Assembly: GCF_000518605.1 (NCBI RefSeq)
Contig: NZ_JADX01000019.1
Coordinates: 57,161-121,160 of the forward strand
Reading direction: 5' to 3'
Length of the DNA stretch: 64,000 bases
From: Shewanella fidelis ATCC BAA-318
GTDB taxonomy: Bacteria > Pseudomonadota > Gammaproteobacteria > Enterobacterales > Shewanellaceae
The notes under the pieces were generated by a model, which saw only the letters and a program-made list of their open reading frames with translations, was not told where the DNA came from and ran no database searches. The translations under genes and the position numbers were made by a program. Of the stretch, positions 17,837 through 26,298 are shown in pieces; the first letter of the stretch is position 1; each line of letters starts with the position of its first letter.

Positions 17837-19231
17837 TTATTGTGATGCTAACTGTTTAGGTAAACATTGGCTTTGATATTCAAATGGATTTTTTAACGCT
17901 TTATCCCATAGGCTGGGGGCTGTTTTGTCTTGATATTGCAGCAACTTTCCTTGTTTTTTATAAAGAAGGATCTCGAGTAATATGCCATTGTTATTGGAGG
18001 TAAAGGTATTAATCAAACCGGTACCGTTTTCGAAAATACCTTCGTAAAACCCTTTTTCGCGATCGTAAACATTGCTCACATGTTCAAATAACAGGTCAGT
18101 ATATTCGGTATCCCATAGTACCCACATTCCCATGGCGCCTTTGATGGCAACAGCTGCATATTGAGGTAAGAACTCGCCAGCCTCGGAAATGGTATTCCAT
18201 GCAAAGCCATCGGTATAAATGGTGTCATACACGAAATAAGGGGCGCCGGCTAACTGGTGCTCTGTACGAGCGGTAATAATGCCTGTTTCATGGTAACGCT
18301 TTTCTTGTACTCGATAGATCTGCAAGGCAAAATCAGCGACCCAGTCGTGGCTATAATCGTCATCGTGAGCAGATTTATCGCTGGTTACATCCCAGCCTAA
18401 TTCGATGCCGTCTAAAACATAGCTTTCGGTTACCACGTAACTGTGTGCCTTGAGTTTACGAGGATCGCGAGTGTCGTAGGGGATATCATAACCATACATA
18501 TTGATGGTGGCGTAGGGCTCAGGCATTAATGCTTGGTCGGTATTAAAGCCCCATAATTCAAATCCTTTTGCGGCATATTCTTCATAGCCTAAACGACCTT
18601 CTTGTAGATATTGCACCGGCTTTCCCGGTTCAAGCAGTGCGCCAAACATGGTGCCATTCTCATCGACCACGTTACAAAAGTTCCAGCGTAGTACAGCTGA
18701 GTCGATAGCGCTGGCATATTGCGGAAAGCGGTGTTTAATGATGTGTAACCATATAAGTAGTCGACCTAGATCTAATGCTGAATAGCCAATTTCTCCAGGC
18801 TGGTTAGCGTAATCCACTTTAGCGGCATTTTGGGTGTTATAGGCTTTGTTTGGTAGTTCTCCCATAAATAAATCTAGAGTATTGAGTGTGGTGATAAACT
18901 TAGTAAAGCGACGATCAAATTCTTCTCGCTTAATGATGCCAAACTCAAGTGCACTGACCATGCCAGCTAAATAAGATGAAGCGTCCCACCATGTTACCGA
19001 CGGATAATTATTTACCGCATTTACAAGACCTGTTGATTCTTGGTAGTTATTCTCAAAATACTTCCAGGCAATGGTCGCCATTTCGAGCTCTTTTTCAGTT
19101 AAATCTCCAGATCTTGGTTCTGGTGTATCCCAGTGACTATGACGTGTGACGATATCATTTGAAAAACCTTGATAGCTGTTGCCGCAAGCTGTCAGGGTAC
19201 ATGTTAAACATAACAATGGTACTAAGCGCAT
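17837..19231 (-). CDS. DUF3131-family lipoprotein
   Basis: About 464 residues. The ATG at 19231 is preferred over an in-frame upstream ATG at 19282: it follows AGGGGA at good spacing and begins a proper lipoprotein signal (LTCTLTACG, lipobox Cys). Motifs are IAWKYFENNYQESTGLVNAV, NYPSVTWWDASSYLAGM, PNKAYNTQN, GYSALDLGRLLIWLH, LQEGRLGYEEYAAKGFELWG, DTRDPRK, TARTEHQLAGAPYFVYDTIY and NNNGILLEILLYKKQGKL. This removes the apparent overlap with the upstream paralog, whose stop is about 10 bp away. Expected location is the periplasmic face of a membrane. Confidence 0.83.
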   Translation of the reverse strand: MRLVPLLCLTCTLTACGNSYQGFSNDIVTRHSHWDTPEPRSGDLTEKELEMATIAWKYFENNYQESTGLVNAVNNYPSVTWWDASSYLAGMVSALEFGIIKREEFDRRFTKFITTLNTLDLFMGELPNKAYNTQNAAKVDYANQPGEIGYSALDLGRLLIWLHIIKHRFPQYASAIDSAVLRWNFCNVVDENGTMFGALLEPGKPVQYLQEGRLGYEEYAAKGFELWGFNTDQALMPEPYATINMYGYDIPYDTRDPRKLKAHSYVVTESYVLDGIELGWDVTSDKSAHDDDYSHDWVADFALQIYRVQEKRYHETGIITARTEHQLAGAPYFVYDTIYTDGFAWNTISEAGEFLPQYAAVAIKGAMGMWVLWDTEYTDLLFEHVSNVYDREKGFYEGIFENGTGLINTFTSNNNGILLEILLYKKQGKLLQYQDKTAPSLWDKALKNPFEYQSQCLPKQLASQ

Positions 19232-19241
19232 ACTGTCCCCT

Positions 19242-20567
19242 TTATTGTTGAGCATCAACACCAATATTGAGTAAAGCCCCACTTTGAATATAGGCGAGCG
19301 ACTCTAAAACAATGCCATTGGTATTTGCGGTAAGTGTTTTATTTATTTCGCCATTACTTTCATATAAACCTGAATACCAACCTTGTGACTCGGAGTTCAA
19401 TTGGTTAACACCATCGATTAACTCAGCGGCATAAGGCGTGTCATATAAGGAGTACCAACCAAAAGCAGCTTTTGTTGAGAGGGTTTTGTATGCAGAGGCA
19501 TCGGCACCGGTATCCGTGATGGAGTTCCATTTTTTCCCATCAGAAAAGACAGTGTTGTAAACGAAGTAGGGGGCCTGATCTATATGATCTTCGCTAACTG
19601 CAGTTAGGATTCCTTTTTGTTGATAACGTGCTTCTTGAGCTTTGTAGACGCGATAAGCGAATACCTTCGAGATACTGTCTCCGCCAAACTCTATACTATC
19701 GAGAATGTAAGATTCGCTGACAACATAGTTGTGAGCATGGTATTTGGCTGGATCGCGACTGTCGGTAGGGATATCAATACCGTTGATATTTATCAGCTTT
19801 AAGTAATCTGCATATTTAAGCGCGTTGAATACGTCTCGTCCCATTAAGCTTAATGCTTTGGAGGCGTACTCCTCATAGCCGATTCTGCCCTCTTGAACTA
19901 GCTCTAAAGTATTGCTTGTTGATAACCTTGATCCATACATATAACCATCTATGGTCATCGCGGTAATTTTCCAGTGCTCTAAAACGGCATTTACTTGGCG
20001 ATTAAACTGTGGATACTGCCAGATCAGAATATTCATCGGCACTAAGATCCGCCCAATATCAATTGCAGACCAGCCTATCCCGCCTGTTACAGGCTCATTA
20101 TTGTAATCAACCATGGTTAATGTTTGCGTGTTATAGGCTTTATTTGGCAGTTCATCTCTTACTAAGGGGAGGCGGGCAAGTGAGTTAAGCGCTTTTTCCA
20201 TTTTAAGATTAAACTCATCAAAGCCGATGATATTCAGTTTGTGAGCTGAAATTAATGCCATTAAATATGAAGCTGTATCCCACATTGTGGTCGACGGATA
20301 ACCGTCAACAGAGTTGACCAAGCCGGTATTATCTTGATAGTTATTTTCAAAATACTGCCATGCAATATTGGCCCATTGATATTCCTCATCGGTTAATACT
20401 CGGCTTTCTCGAAATGGAATAGGTTCACTAGACGTAAATGAAAGATTACCTAATACTTGATTGTATTCGCGAGTCTCAATCGTAAATGCGATCGCTAAAG
20501 CGGTGAAAAGGCCAGCTAAAAATACAATGTGATGGCGCGCTTTAACCCATGAGCTAGTCGATTCCAT
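19242..20567 (-). CDS. DUF3131-family protein, membrane-anchored
   Basis: 441 residues. An uncleaved N-terminal TM helix (HHIVFLAGLFTALAIAFTI) anchors the protein with its domain in the periplasm. Landmarks are ANIAWQYFENNYQDNTGLVN, GYPSTTMWDTASYLMALISA, PNKAYNTQT, IGWSAIDIGRILVPM, VQEGRIGYEEYASKALSLMG, DSRDPAKYHAHNYVVSESY, APYFVYNTVFSDG, GWYSGLYESNG and TANTNGIVLESLAY. GAGGAG precedes the ATG, and the gene overlaps the end of the GT2 gene by 14 bp. It is the best candidate to act right at the synthase exit. Confidence 0.83.
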   Translation of the reverse strand: MESTSSWVKARHHIVFLAGLFTALAIAFTIETREYNQVLGNLSFTSSEPIPFRESRVLTDEEYQWANIAWQYFENNYQDNTGLVNSVDGYPSTTMWDTASYLMALISAHKLNIIGFDEFNLKMEKALNSLARLPLVRDELPNKAYNTQTLTMVDYNNEPVTGGIGWSAIDIGRILVPMNILIWQYPQFNRQVNAVLEHWKITAMTIDGYMYGSRLSTSNTLELVQEGRIGYEEYASKALSLMGRDVFNALKYADYLKLININGIDIPTDSRDPAKYHAHNYVVSESYILDSIEFGGDSISKVFAYRVYKAQEARYQQKGILTAVSEDHIDQAPYFVYNTVFSDGKKWNSITDTGADASAYKTLSTKAAFGWYSLYDTPYAAELIDGVNQLNSESQGWYSGLYESNGEINKTLTANTNGIVLESLAYIQSGALLNIGVDAQQ

Positions 20568-22410
20568 AATTTAACTCCTCTACATTTACTTGGCTGGGTT
20601 CATTGGGGGCTGGTGGTGACCAACAAGCTGCGGCGATCATTCCCCACATCGCCATCATGTTATTTAACGCCCAAAAACTATTTAAAATTAAGCCACCAAG
20701 TGAGTAGTCTCCAAATAGTTGCGTGCTATAGGCATACCAAGCGAACCCCATGCTGGCGCCGCTTAGTACCAGCACCGCTATTTGCGGGATCACTAAGTGT
20801 AAAAAACGCCCACTTTGGCGACTCTTGGGTGTGGTAGGGAAGCTGATTTTTTTACCGCGTAATACAGTCCATAAGGCTTTTAGGTTGACGGGGAAAAACG
20901 ATAAAAAGTTAGTTTTACCTTGGTAGCCTGCTATGCCCCATGTTCCCACCATCATTGCTAGCTCAGCTGTAATGACAAAGGGAAGAAAGTGCAGGTAAAA
21001 GGTGGTGTCATAAGCGCTTACTGGAGCGATACTCGTTAAGAAATAGACGATAGGGCAGGCTAGAAAAATGATGTTCCAGATGGCAGATAAATTAGACCAA
21101 AAACTCGCACCATACATGAACTTCTGTTTCAGGCTCATGCCTTTCTTGAACAGAGGGTTGTCGTTCATAAAAATATCAATAGAACCGCCAGAGTACTTAA
21201 AGCGTTGCACTGTCCAGCTTTGTAAATCTTGTGGTGACAGCATTTTGCTTTCTATTTGCGGATGTTGGATAGATCGCCATTGACGTTCTGTATCACCATG
21301 TAAAATCAACGATGTATAAATATCTTCTGAAACATGGAACTTATAAGGCGTAAACTCGGTGTCAAAGATGATTTCCTGACGCAGATTATTTGAAATACTA
21401 CTATCAACTTGCTTTTCTTTGGTGAGCTTACGAATTTGCTTTTCTATCGCATCATGCTCTTGGCTAATTTGTTGGCTGTAACTGCGTAGCGCAGCTTCCA
21501 TGACTGCTTCTCTGCGATGAATAGAGCCTGCTCCACAGCAAAAAGACGCGTTGGCCCAGTTGCGTCTACGTTGAATTACGTCGTAAAACATTTGTGGGTC
21601 ATTAGCGAATGGATCTTTGCCAAGTGTGACGGGGCCGTAGAGTTTTTCAAAGGCGCTACCTAGCCAGCCAAAGGGCGTACCCAAACGTTTTTTTAACCAT
21701 AAAGGCAAACGTTCACCAGCGGGTAGATCAAAGAACCATTGTGGTGTTTGTACCCAGGCTACATCAGGATCTTTGAAATAACCTAAAGTATTCGACAGTA
21801 TGCTGGGGAAGGGGCGAGTATCGGCATCGCAGATAACAATAAAGTCGCCATAAGTTTGTTCTAATGCGTTTCTTAAGTTTCCTGCTTTATAACCAATATT
21901 GCTGTCGCGAGTAATATATTCAACATTGAGTTTAGCTGCCAGTTGCGCCATCTCAGGTCTTTTGCCGTCGTCAAGAATAAAAATGCGAATTTCTATTTCG
22001 TGTGGATATTTTACTTTGAGTGCATCTTTAATACTTAATGCAACGAGATCAGGTTCCTCATCATAAGTGGGAAATAAAATATCAACACTTATAGGTCTAT
22101 CTTCCATTGGTTCTTTAATGCATTGGTTAATCGACTTCGGTGGGCTTTGCTGAGGTTCATCTTGGGTTTTCCAAAGATTAAACGTAAACAAAATGGTGCC
22201 TATAAAGGCACATGATTCGGCAAATGCTAGCGGCAAAGAAAACCACATTGCATCATAGTTTAGCGCAAACCCCCAGCGCCAAATGAGATACCAAAGTCCT
22301 AAGCAAATATTGCAAGTTGCTAGATATTGATAGAGTAACTCTCTCGGTAAGCTATACGGAGTGGGTTGAGGAGGTTGGCGTTTCTCAAACTCATTAAAGT
22401 AAAAATCCAT
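20554..22410 (-). CDS. Cellulose-synthase-like membrane GT2 with an atypical QxxRW motif
   Basis: 618 residues. Two TM helices (about 25-48 and 55-80), a cytoplasmic GT-A domain and about four TM helices (435-595). Catalytic landmarks are ILDDG (Asp147/148), CDAD (195-197), QTPQWF (221-226), the CCGAGS acceptor segment (291-296) and SED in place of TED (361-363). The QxxRW position reads QRFKY (402-406), so Arg-Trp is replaced by Lys-Tyr. A charged helical insert sits at about 308-350. The protein ends soon after the last TM and has no PilZ domain, so direct c-di-GMP activation as in BcsA is not expected. CGGAG precedes the ATG. Its role is probably to polymerise and translocate a glycan. Confidence 0.88.
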   Translation of the reverse strand: MDFYFNEFEKRQPPQPTPYSLPRELLYQYLATCNICLGLWYLIWRWGFALNYDAMWFSLPLAFAESCAFIGTILFTFNLWKTQDEPQQSPPKSINQCIKEPMEDRPISVDILFPTYDEEPDLVALSIKDALKVKYPHEIEIRIFILDDGKRPEMAQLAAKLNVEYITRDSNIGYKAGNLRNALEQTYGDFIVICDADTRPFPSILSNTLGYFKDPDVAWVQTPQWFFDLPAGERLPLWLKKRLGTPFGWLGSAFEKLYGPVTLGKDPFANDPQMFYDVIQRRRNWANASFCCGAGSIHRREAVMEAALRSYSQQISQEHDAIEKQIRKLTKEKQVDSSISNNLRQEIIFDTEFTPYKFHVSEDIYTSLILHGDTERQWRSIQHPQIESKMLSPQDLQSWTVQRFKYSGGSIDIFMNDNPLFKKGMSLKQKFMYGASFWSNLSAIWNIIFLACPIVYFLTSIAPVSAYDTTFYLHFLPFVITAELAMMVGTWGIAGYQGKTNFLSFFPVNLKALWTVLRGKKISFPTTPKSRQSGRFLHLVIPQIAVLVLSGASMGFAWYAYSTQLFGDYSLGGLILNSFWALNNMMAMWGMIAAACWSPPAPNEPSQVNVEELNYGID

Positions 22411-22481
22411 TTAGCTTTTCTCCGTATATGTACCTTGATGCTCTGTGTTGGCTAAACTGGCTGACAAACAGTGGTTCAGCT

Positions 22482-22925
22482 TTAGGTCGTTTCTTTTAAC
22501 ATTCTGAATGTATTGCAGTTATTTTTTGATGTGTACTCTAGTTTGTCAGTCAGTTGCTGGACTATTTTTAAGCCCCTGCTACTTTGCAACCAAGTAGAGG
22601 GATCATCTTCGACAGGCTCGACGAAGGCCGTCGACGGCAAATGCTCGAGTATGTGCCTTGGCATGGCTACGCCATAATCACTGATCTCAATAATTAGCTG
22701 CTGTTTGCTATTGAGGTATGTGCGAATACCGAAAGATGAGCCTACATGGTTGCCGTAAGCATGTTCGAAGACGTTATTCACTACTTCTACTAAACAAAGT
22801 TCCATTTGGCTGATGATGGCCTCATCTAAGGCAAGCAGTTGCCAAAAAGGTACAATATCCTCTGCGGCGTGGCGCGAGGCGTCTAAATTGCTAATATATT
22901 GTTTGTGAAACGTCCTTGTATTCAC
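22482..22925 (-). CDS. RsbW-like anti-sigma/switch kinase (HATPase_c_2)
   Basis: 147 residues of GHKL ATPase fold. The N-box is ELCLVEVVNNVFEHAY (Glu47, Asn50/51), G1 is SDYGVAMP near residue 83 and G2 is SRGLKIVQQL near residue 115. The start is GTG with AGGAGG at ideal spacing. These kinases phosphorylate a STAS partner on Ser and sequester a target when the partner is phosphorylated. The matching STAS gene lies two genes upstream, separated only by the nucleotidyltransferase. No sigma factor is encoded in the locus, so the target is probably a protein of the polysaccharide machinery or a distant regulator. Confidence 0.87.
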   Translation of the reverse strand: MNTRTFHKQYISNLDASRHAAEDIVPFWQLLALDEAIISQMELCLVEVVNNVFEHAYGNHVGSSFGIRTYLNSKQQLIIEISDYGVAMPRHILEHLPSTAFVEPVEDDPSTWLQSSRGLKIVQQLTDKLEYTSKNNCNTFRMLKETT

Positions 22926-22936
22926 TAAGCAGCCTC

Positions 22937-24130
22937 CTATTTCACTTGCTGCAAAGTAGCAGAGCTTAGTGCCGGTTGTAGCCGAGCTGCATTACTTGAT
23001 TCAGTTGAAGGTTGAGCCACTAACGGCCGAGAGATATTGCGATTTTGCAGAATGTTGACGTACTGACAATCAGCGAGTTCTTGGGTGTAGCCATCATGGC
23101 CAAGCAGATAGTCGCCAAACATGGTTTTGTTGACGATGTAAGCGTCATCAGCAAGATGAATGTATTCGCAAATTAGCGTGTTGCTAACTAGACTTTTACC
23201 CTCTACGACACAGTTCGCGCCAACGACAGCTGGGCCAATAATGGTTGCACCATCTTGGACTTCACAACCACTACTAATGAGCACTGGTGGCGTGATCTTA
23301 CACTTGGATACATCGATGCGGGTATTAATTCCAAGCCAAACCCCCGGTGATACTTGTGTTCCAGGAATGGGGTAACCTTTAACTTTGCCATTTAAAATGT
23401 CACTGGTAACTTCCCATATGTCTTTTACTTTACCGACATCTAACCACTGGAAGTCCATTTTTATTGCATAGAAGTTTGCTTGTCTTTCTACAAGCAAAGG
23501 GAACAGGTCGTTACCAATATCAAACTCGATATTTTTCGGAATAAAATCGAAAATCGCCGGCTCAAAAATGTAAATTCCGGTATTGATGTTGTTTGATAAT
23601 GCTTCTTCTGCAGCGGGTTTTTCTTGGAAGCTAGTTACTTGATTATATTTATCAGTGACCACAACACCGTATTTACTCACCTCTGATGGGTCAACTTCTC
23701 GGGTTATGATAGTGGCTAACCCACCATGTTGCTTATGCTGTTCAATGGCCTCTTTTAGATCTAGGTCAATCCAAGCATCACCACAAACAACCACAAAGGT
23801 TTCATCAAAAAAACCAGAAAAATCCTGAATTTTTCTCATGCCTCCAGCGCTGCCTAAGGCTTGGCTGACAAATTTTCCGTTAACCTCTTTGGCTTCATAG
23901 GAATATGAAAGCTGTACGTTAAAGTGGTGACCGTCACCAAAGTAGTTTTCAATGATTTCCGCTAAATGACTGGTGTTGACAACAATTTTGTCGATACCAT
24001 GTTTAGCAAATAGTTGGATCATTGACTCCATAACAGGTCTACCTAAGATTGGGATCATAGGTTTTGGAATCGCATAAGAGATAGGCTTTATGCGCGTGCC
24101 TTTCCCTGCAGCTAAGATCATCCCTTTCAT
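22937..24130 (-). CDS. Sugar-1-phosphate nucleotidyltransferase
   Basis: 397 residues. The N-terminal nucleotidyltransferase domain (1-235) has the signature MILAAGKGTRIKPIS and KPMIPILGRP, a VVVCGDAWID metal site and an FQEKP segment. A left-handed beta-helix-like repeat region with hexapeptide character (about 255-350) and a nonconserved Ser/Gln-rich tail follow. It resembles mannose-1-phosphate guanylyltransferase and glucose-1-phosphate nucleotidyltransferases; the exact sugar cannot be read from sequence. GAGGGAT precedes the ATG. It sits 11-13 bp from its neighbours on both sides, between two partner-switch genes, so precursor supply and control are encoded together. Confidence 0.88.
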   Translation of the reverse strand: MKGMILAAGKGTRIKPISYAIPKPMIPILGRPVMESMIQLFAKHGIDKIVVNTSHLAEIIENYFGDGHHFNVQLSYSYEAKEVNGKFVSQALGSAGGMRKIQDFSGFFDETFVVVCGDAWIDLDLKEAIEQHKQHGGLATIITREVDPSEVSKYGVVVTDKYNQVTSFQEKPAAEEALSNNINTGIYIFEPAIFDFIPKNIEFDIGNDLFPLLVERQANFYAIKMDFQWLDVGKVKDIWEVTSDILNGKVKGYPIPGTQVSPGVWLGINTRIDVSKCKITPPVLISSGCEVQDGATIIGPAVVGANCVVEGKSLVSNTLICEYIHLADDAYIVNKTMFGDYLLGHDGYTQELADCQYVNILQNRNISRPLVAQPSTESSNAARLQPALSSATLQQVK

Positions 24131-24143
24131 AATATCCCTCTTA

Positions 24144-24476
24144 TTAAGCTGTTGCAGCTAATGCTGCTTCAATTGTTGGGTGACTGAGGATTAGCTTGTC
24201 CATACGCGTTAGTTTGAGCAGATCAACAATAGGCTTTTGTGGATTGACTATGCTGATTTTCGAATTACGTAACATTTTATAGGCTCCCATTATCGCCCCT
24301 AGACCACTGCTATCCATGAATCGCACTTCACTTAGATCAAGCACGAGGTGATCGCGTATATTGCCTTTAATGTTTTCCAGCTCTTCACGAAAAGAGGGGG
24401 CGAGTTTGGCATCAAACCTAGCTTCATTGACCTGAATTACCGTGTATTGACCCCTTTCAATTATTTCAAATTGCAT
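24144..24476 (-). CDS. STAS-domain anti-anti-sigma-type switch protein
   Basis: 110 residues. The start is moved to the ATG at 24476, which follows AGAGGAAG; a longer frame would overlap the phosphatase gene. The STAS fold is clear, with the phospho-site loop LSEVRFMDSSGLGAI; by alignment to SpoIIAA Ser58 the phosphorylated residue should be Ser56. It should be phosphorylated by the kinase at 22482-22925 and dephosphorylated by the PP2C at 24490-25689. Confidence 0.9.
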   Translation of the reverse strand: MQFEIIERGQYTVIQVNEARFDAKLAPSFREELENIKGNIRDHLVLDLSEVRFMDSSGLGAIMGAYKMLRNSKISIVNPQKPIVDLLKLTRMDKLILSHPTIEAALAATA

Positions 24477-24489
24477 AATTCTTCCTCTT

Positions 24490-25689
24490 TTAATTACCTT
24501 TCCATTCAAAGGCTAATAAACTAATATCATCATCAAATTGTTCAATTCCGCACCAAGCCTTGACGGTATTAACTATCGCCTCAGTTTGCTTGTTTGCAGG
24601 CTGGTGGGCTAAGTCTTCAACCAATTGTTTTAACGCTGATTCTGAGTATTGTTGTTTAGTAGCCGATTCCGCTTCCGTAATTCCATCTGAGTACAGAAAT
24701 AAACGGTCACCGTGATTGAGCTGTACTTGTTCCGTTTTGTAACTAGCAAAGTCAAACATGCCCGCGACAAAACTGTCTTGTTGAATAAATTGTGCGGTTT
24801 GATTGCGGTTTTGAAGCCAGATCATCGGCGGGTGTCCTGCGCTGGCATAAGTTAACGTACCATTGCGTATATTCAGTACCGCATAGACCATGGTGAAGTA
24901 CAGGTTGTTGTCTTGACTGAGGTAACTTTGATTAAGTCGTGAAAGTACTTCGCTAGGATCTCGCAACATATAAAAGGGATCGGTATCTTTTTTGCGTTTG
25001 ACGTTGGAATGAGTACCAGAATTAGCGCTAATACTTTGCTGGATCGCAAAAGACATAAGTGCAGAGGCAACGCCGTGCCCCGCCACATCAAAAAGATAAA
25101 CAGCAATATGCTCTTCATCGAGTTGCATACAACCTAACATGTCACCACCAATTTGTGCGCTTGGTACATGAGTGTAATGTAGTTCGATACCAGGAAAGCT
25201 TGTTTGGCTTGGCAGCATACGCTGAATAAGGGCGTTGGCAGAATCTAAGTCTTGGTGGATTGTGGCGTAAGCTCGATCTAATTCAATATTTTTGGCGACG
25301 AGTTGGTTGTGTAGCTCTAAAGTTCTAAAGCCAGCTGTTAGTCTGGCATCGAGCTCATTGATATTGGTTTCTTTGGCGACAAAGTCATCGGCACCAGCAT
25401 TAATACCTTCAACAATTGAATCGTCATCGTCACGCCCTGAAAGTAAAACAAAGAAAATGTAGCGACCATAATCCGGAGACTTCAAATGAAAGCACAGCTC
25501 AATGCCGTTAAGTTCTGGCATCATCCAGTCACTTAGCACAAGTTGAATTGAAGGATATTTTTCTAACTGAGCGAGAGCTTCAAGACCGTTCAGAGCAGTT
25601 ATCACGTTATAGCCTCGAGACGACAGCTTATTGGTCATCAGCAGCTGCATGACCTTATTGTCTTCAACGAGTAGGATTTGTTTGCTCAA
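24490..25689 (-). CDS. Response regulator with PP2C (RsbU/SpoIIE-type) phosphatase output
   Basis: 399 residues. The receiver domain (1-120) has Asp9/Asp10 region VEDN, phospho-Asp54 in LSDWMMPELNG and Lys at about 106. A coiled linker (125-155) leads to a PP2C domain with metal-binding IGGDMLG (Asp183), FDVAGHG (Asp201), YSDGITEA (Asp335) and DDDIS (387-388). The start is TTG with GGAGG 8 bp upstream. It is the first gene of the minus-strand locus. Receiver phosphorylation would turn on dephosphorylation of the STAS protein, linking a two-component signal to the partner switch. It resembles SypE/CrsR/HsbR systems in logic, though in CrsR and SypE the kinase domain is fused and here it is separate. 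Confidence 0.9.
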   Translation of the reverse strand: MSKQILLVEDNKVMQLLMTNKLSSRGYNVITALNGLEALAQLEKYPSIQLVLSDWMMPELNGIELCFHLKSPDYGRYIFFVLLSGRDDDDSIVEGINAGADDFVAKETNINELDARLTAGFRTLELHNQLVAKNIELDRAYATIHQDLDSANALIQRMLPSQTSFPGIELHYTHVPSAQIGGDMLGCMQLDEEHIAVYLFDVAGHGVASALMSFAIQQSISANSGTHSNVKRKKDTDPFYMLRDPSEVLSRLNQSYLSQDNNLYFTMVYAVLNIRNGTLTYASAGHPPMIWLQNRNQTAQFIQQDSFVAGMFDFASYKTEQVQLNHGDRLFLYSDGITEAESATKQQYSESALKQLVEDLAHQPANKQTEAIVNTVKAWCGIEQFDDDISLLAFEWKGN

Positions 25690-25902
25690 ACTACCAGCCT
25701 CCGTGCCGCGTACCTTTATTGAGCTAATTAAGCCTCAATTCAGAATAACTCCTTTTAGTTTTCAAAAGTCTAGTAGTGAAATTGCCATACGACAAGGAAG
25801 CGCCAGAAGCAATAATGAAAAATGAGCAATGTTGAATAAAATATTTAAATAACAGAGCTCTTTAGTCGGAAAATAAGCTTATTAGCCAATAAGGGGAGCA
25901 GG

Positions 25903-26298
25903 TTAACTTTTATCTATAACCCGGGTTCTTAAGTGGCGATTAGAATGAGCTTTAGGTGGCTTACCTGGGACTGGGTGACGTTCAGATAGTAGATGGCGAA
26001 TCGCCATTATTGGATGAGGAAGTAACATTCTTGGCCCAGCGAAAATCATGATTTCACGTGCCTTGGCCTTCATATGTGGTTTATAGCAATGTACAGGGCA
26101 CTTATTGCACGTTGGTTTTTCTTGCCCATAAGGACAACGATCTAATCGAGTGTGAGCATATTCTAAAAACTCGTCACATTCGGCACATGGGTGAACATTG
26201 GTATTTTTATGATGAGCTTTACAGTAAATTTTCACCATAGCTGAAATGGTTTCAAATTCTCTTAAAAGTTTTCCACTGAGAAGTTGTTCAAATGCCAT
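25903..26298 (-). CDS. ygbA: Nitrous-oxide-stimulated promoter (YgbA) family protein
   Basis: 131 residues. The Cys pattern is characteristic: KIYCKAHHKN, HPCAECDEFLEYA, DRCPYGQEKPTCNKCPVHCY and then the MIFAGPRML segment. In enterobacteria ygbA is induced by nitrosative stress and repressed by NsrR; biochemical function is not established. The eight Cys could bind zinc or an Fe-S cluster. The basic C-terminal tail (GKPPKAHSNRHLRTR) is typical. I saw no convincing NsrR box in the upstream 140 bp. It stands alone, transcribed away from the EP-repeat gene. Confidence 0.85.
   Translation of the reverse strand: MAFEQLLSGKLLREFETISAMVKIYCKAHHKNTNVHPCAECDEFLEYAHTRLDRCPYGQEKPTCNKCPVHCYKPHMKAKAREIMIFAGPRMLLPHPIMAIRHLLSERHPVPGKPPKAHSNRHLRTRVIDKS

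Noticed and set aside
25690..25902. Sigma-54 promoter for the polysaccharide locus
   Set aside because: No TGGCAC-N5-TTGC match on the minus strand; only short fragments resemble it.
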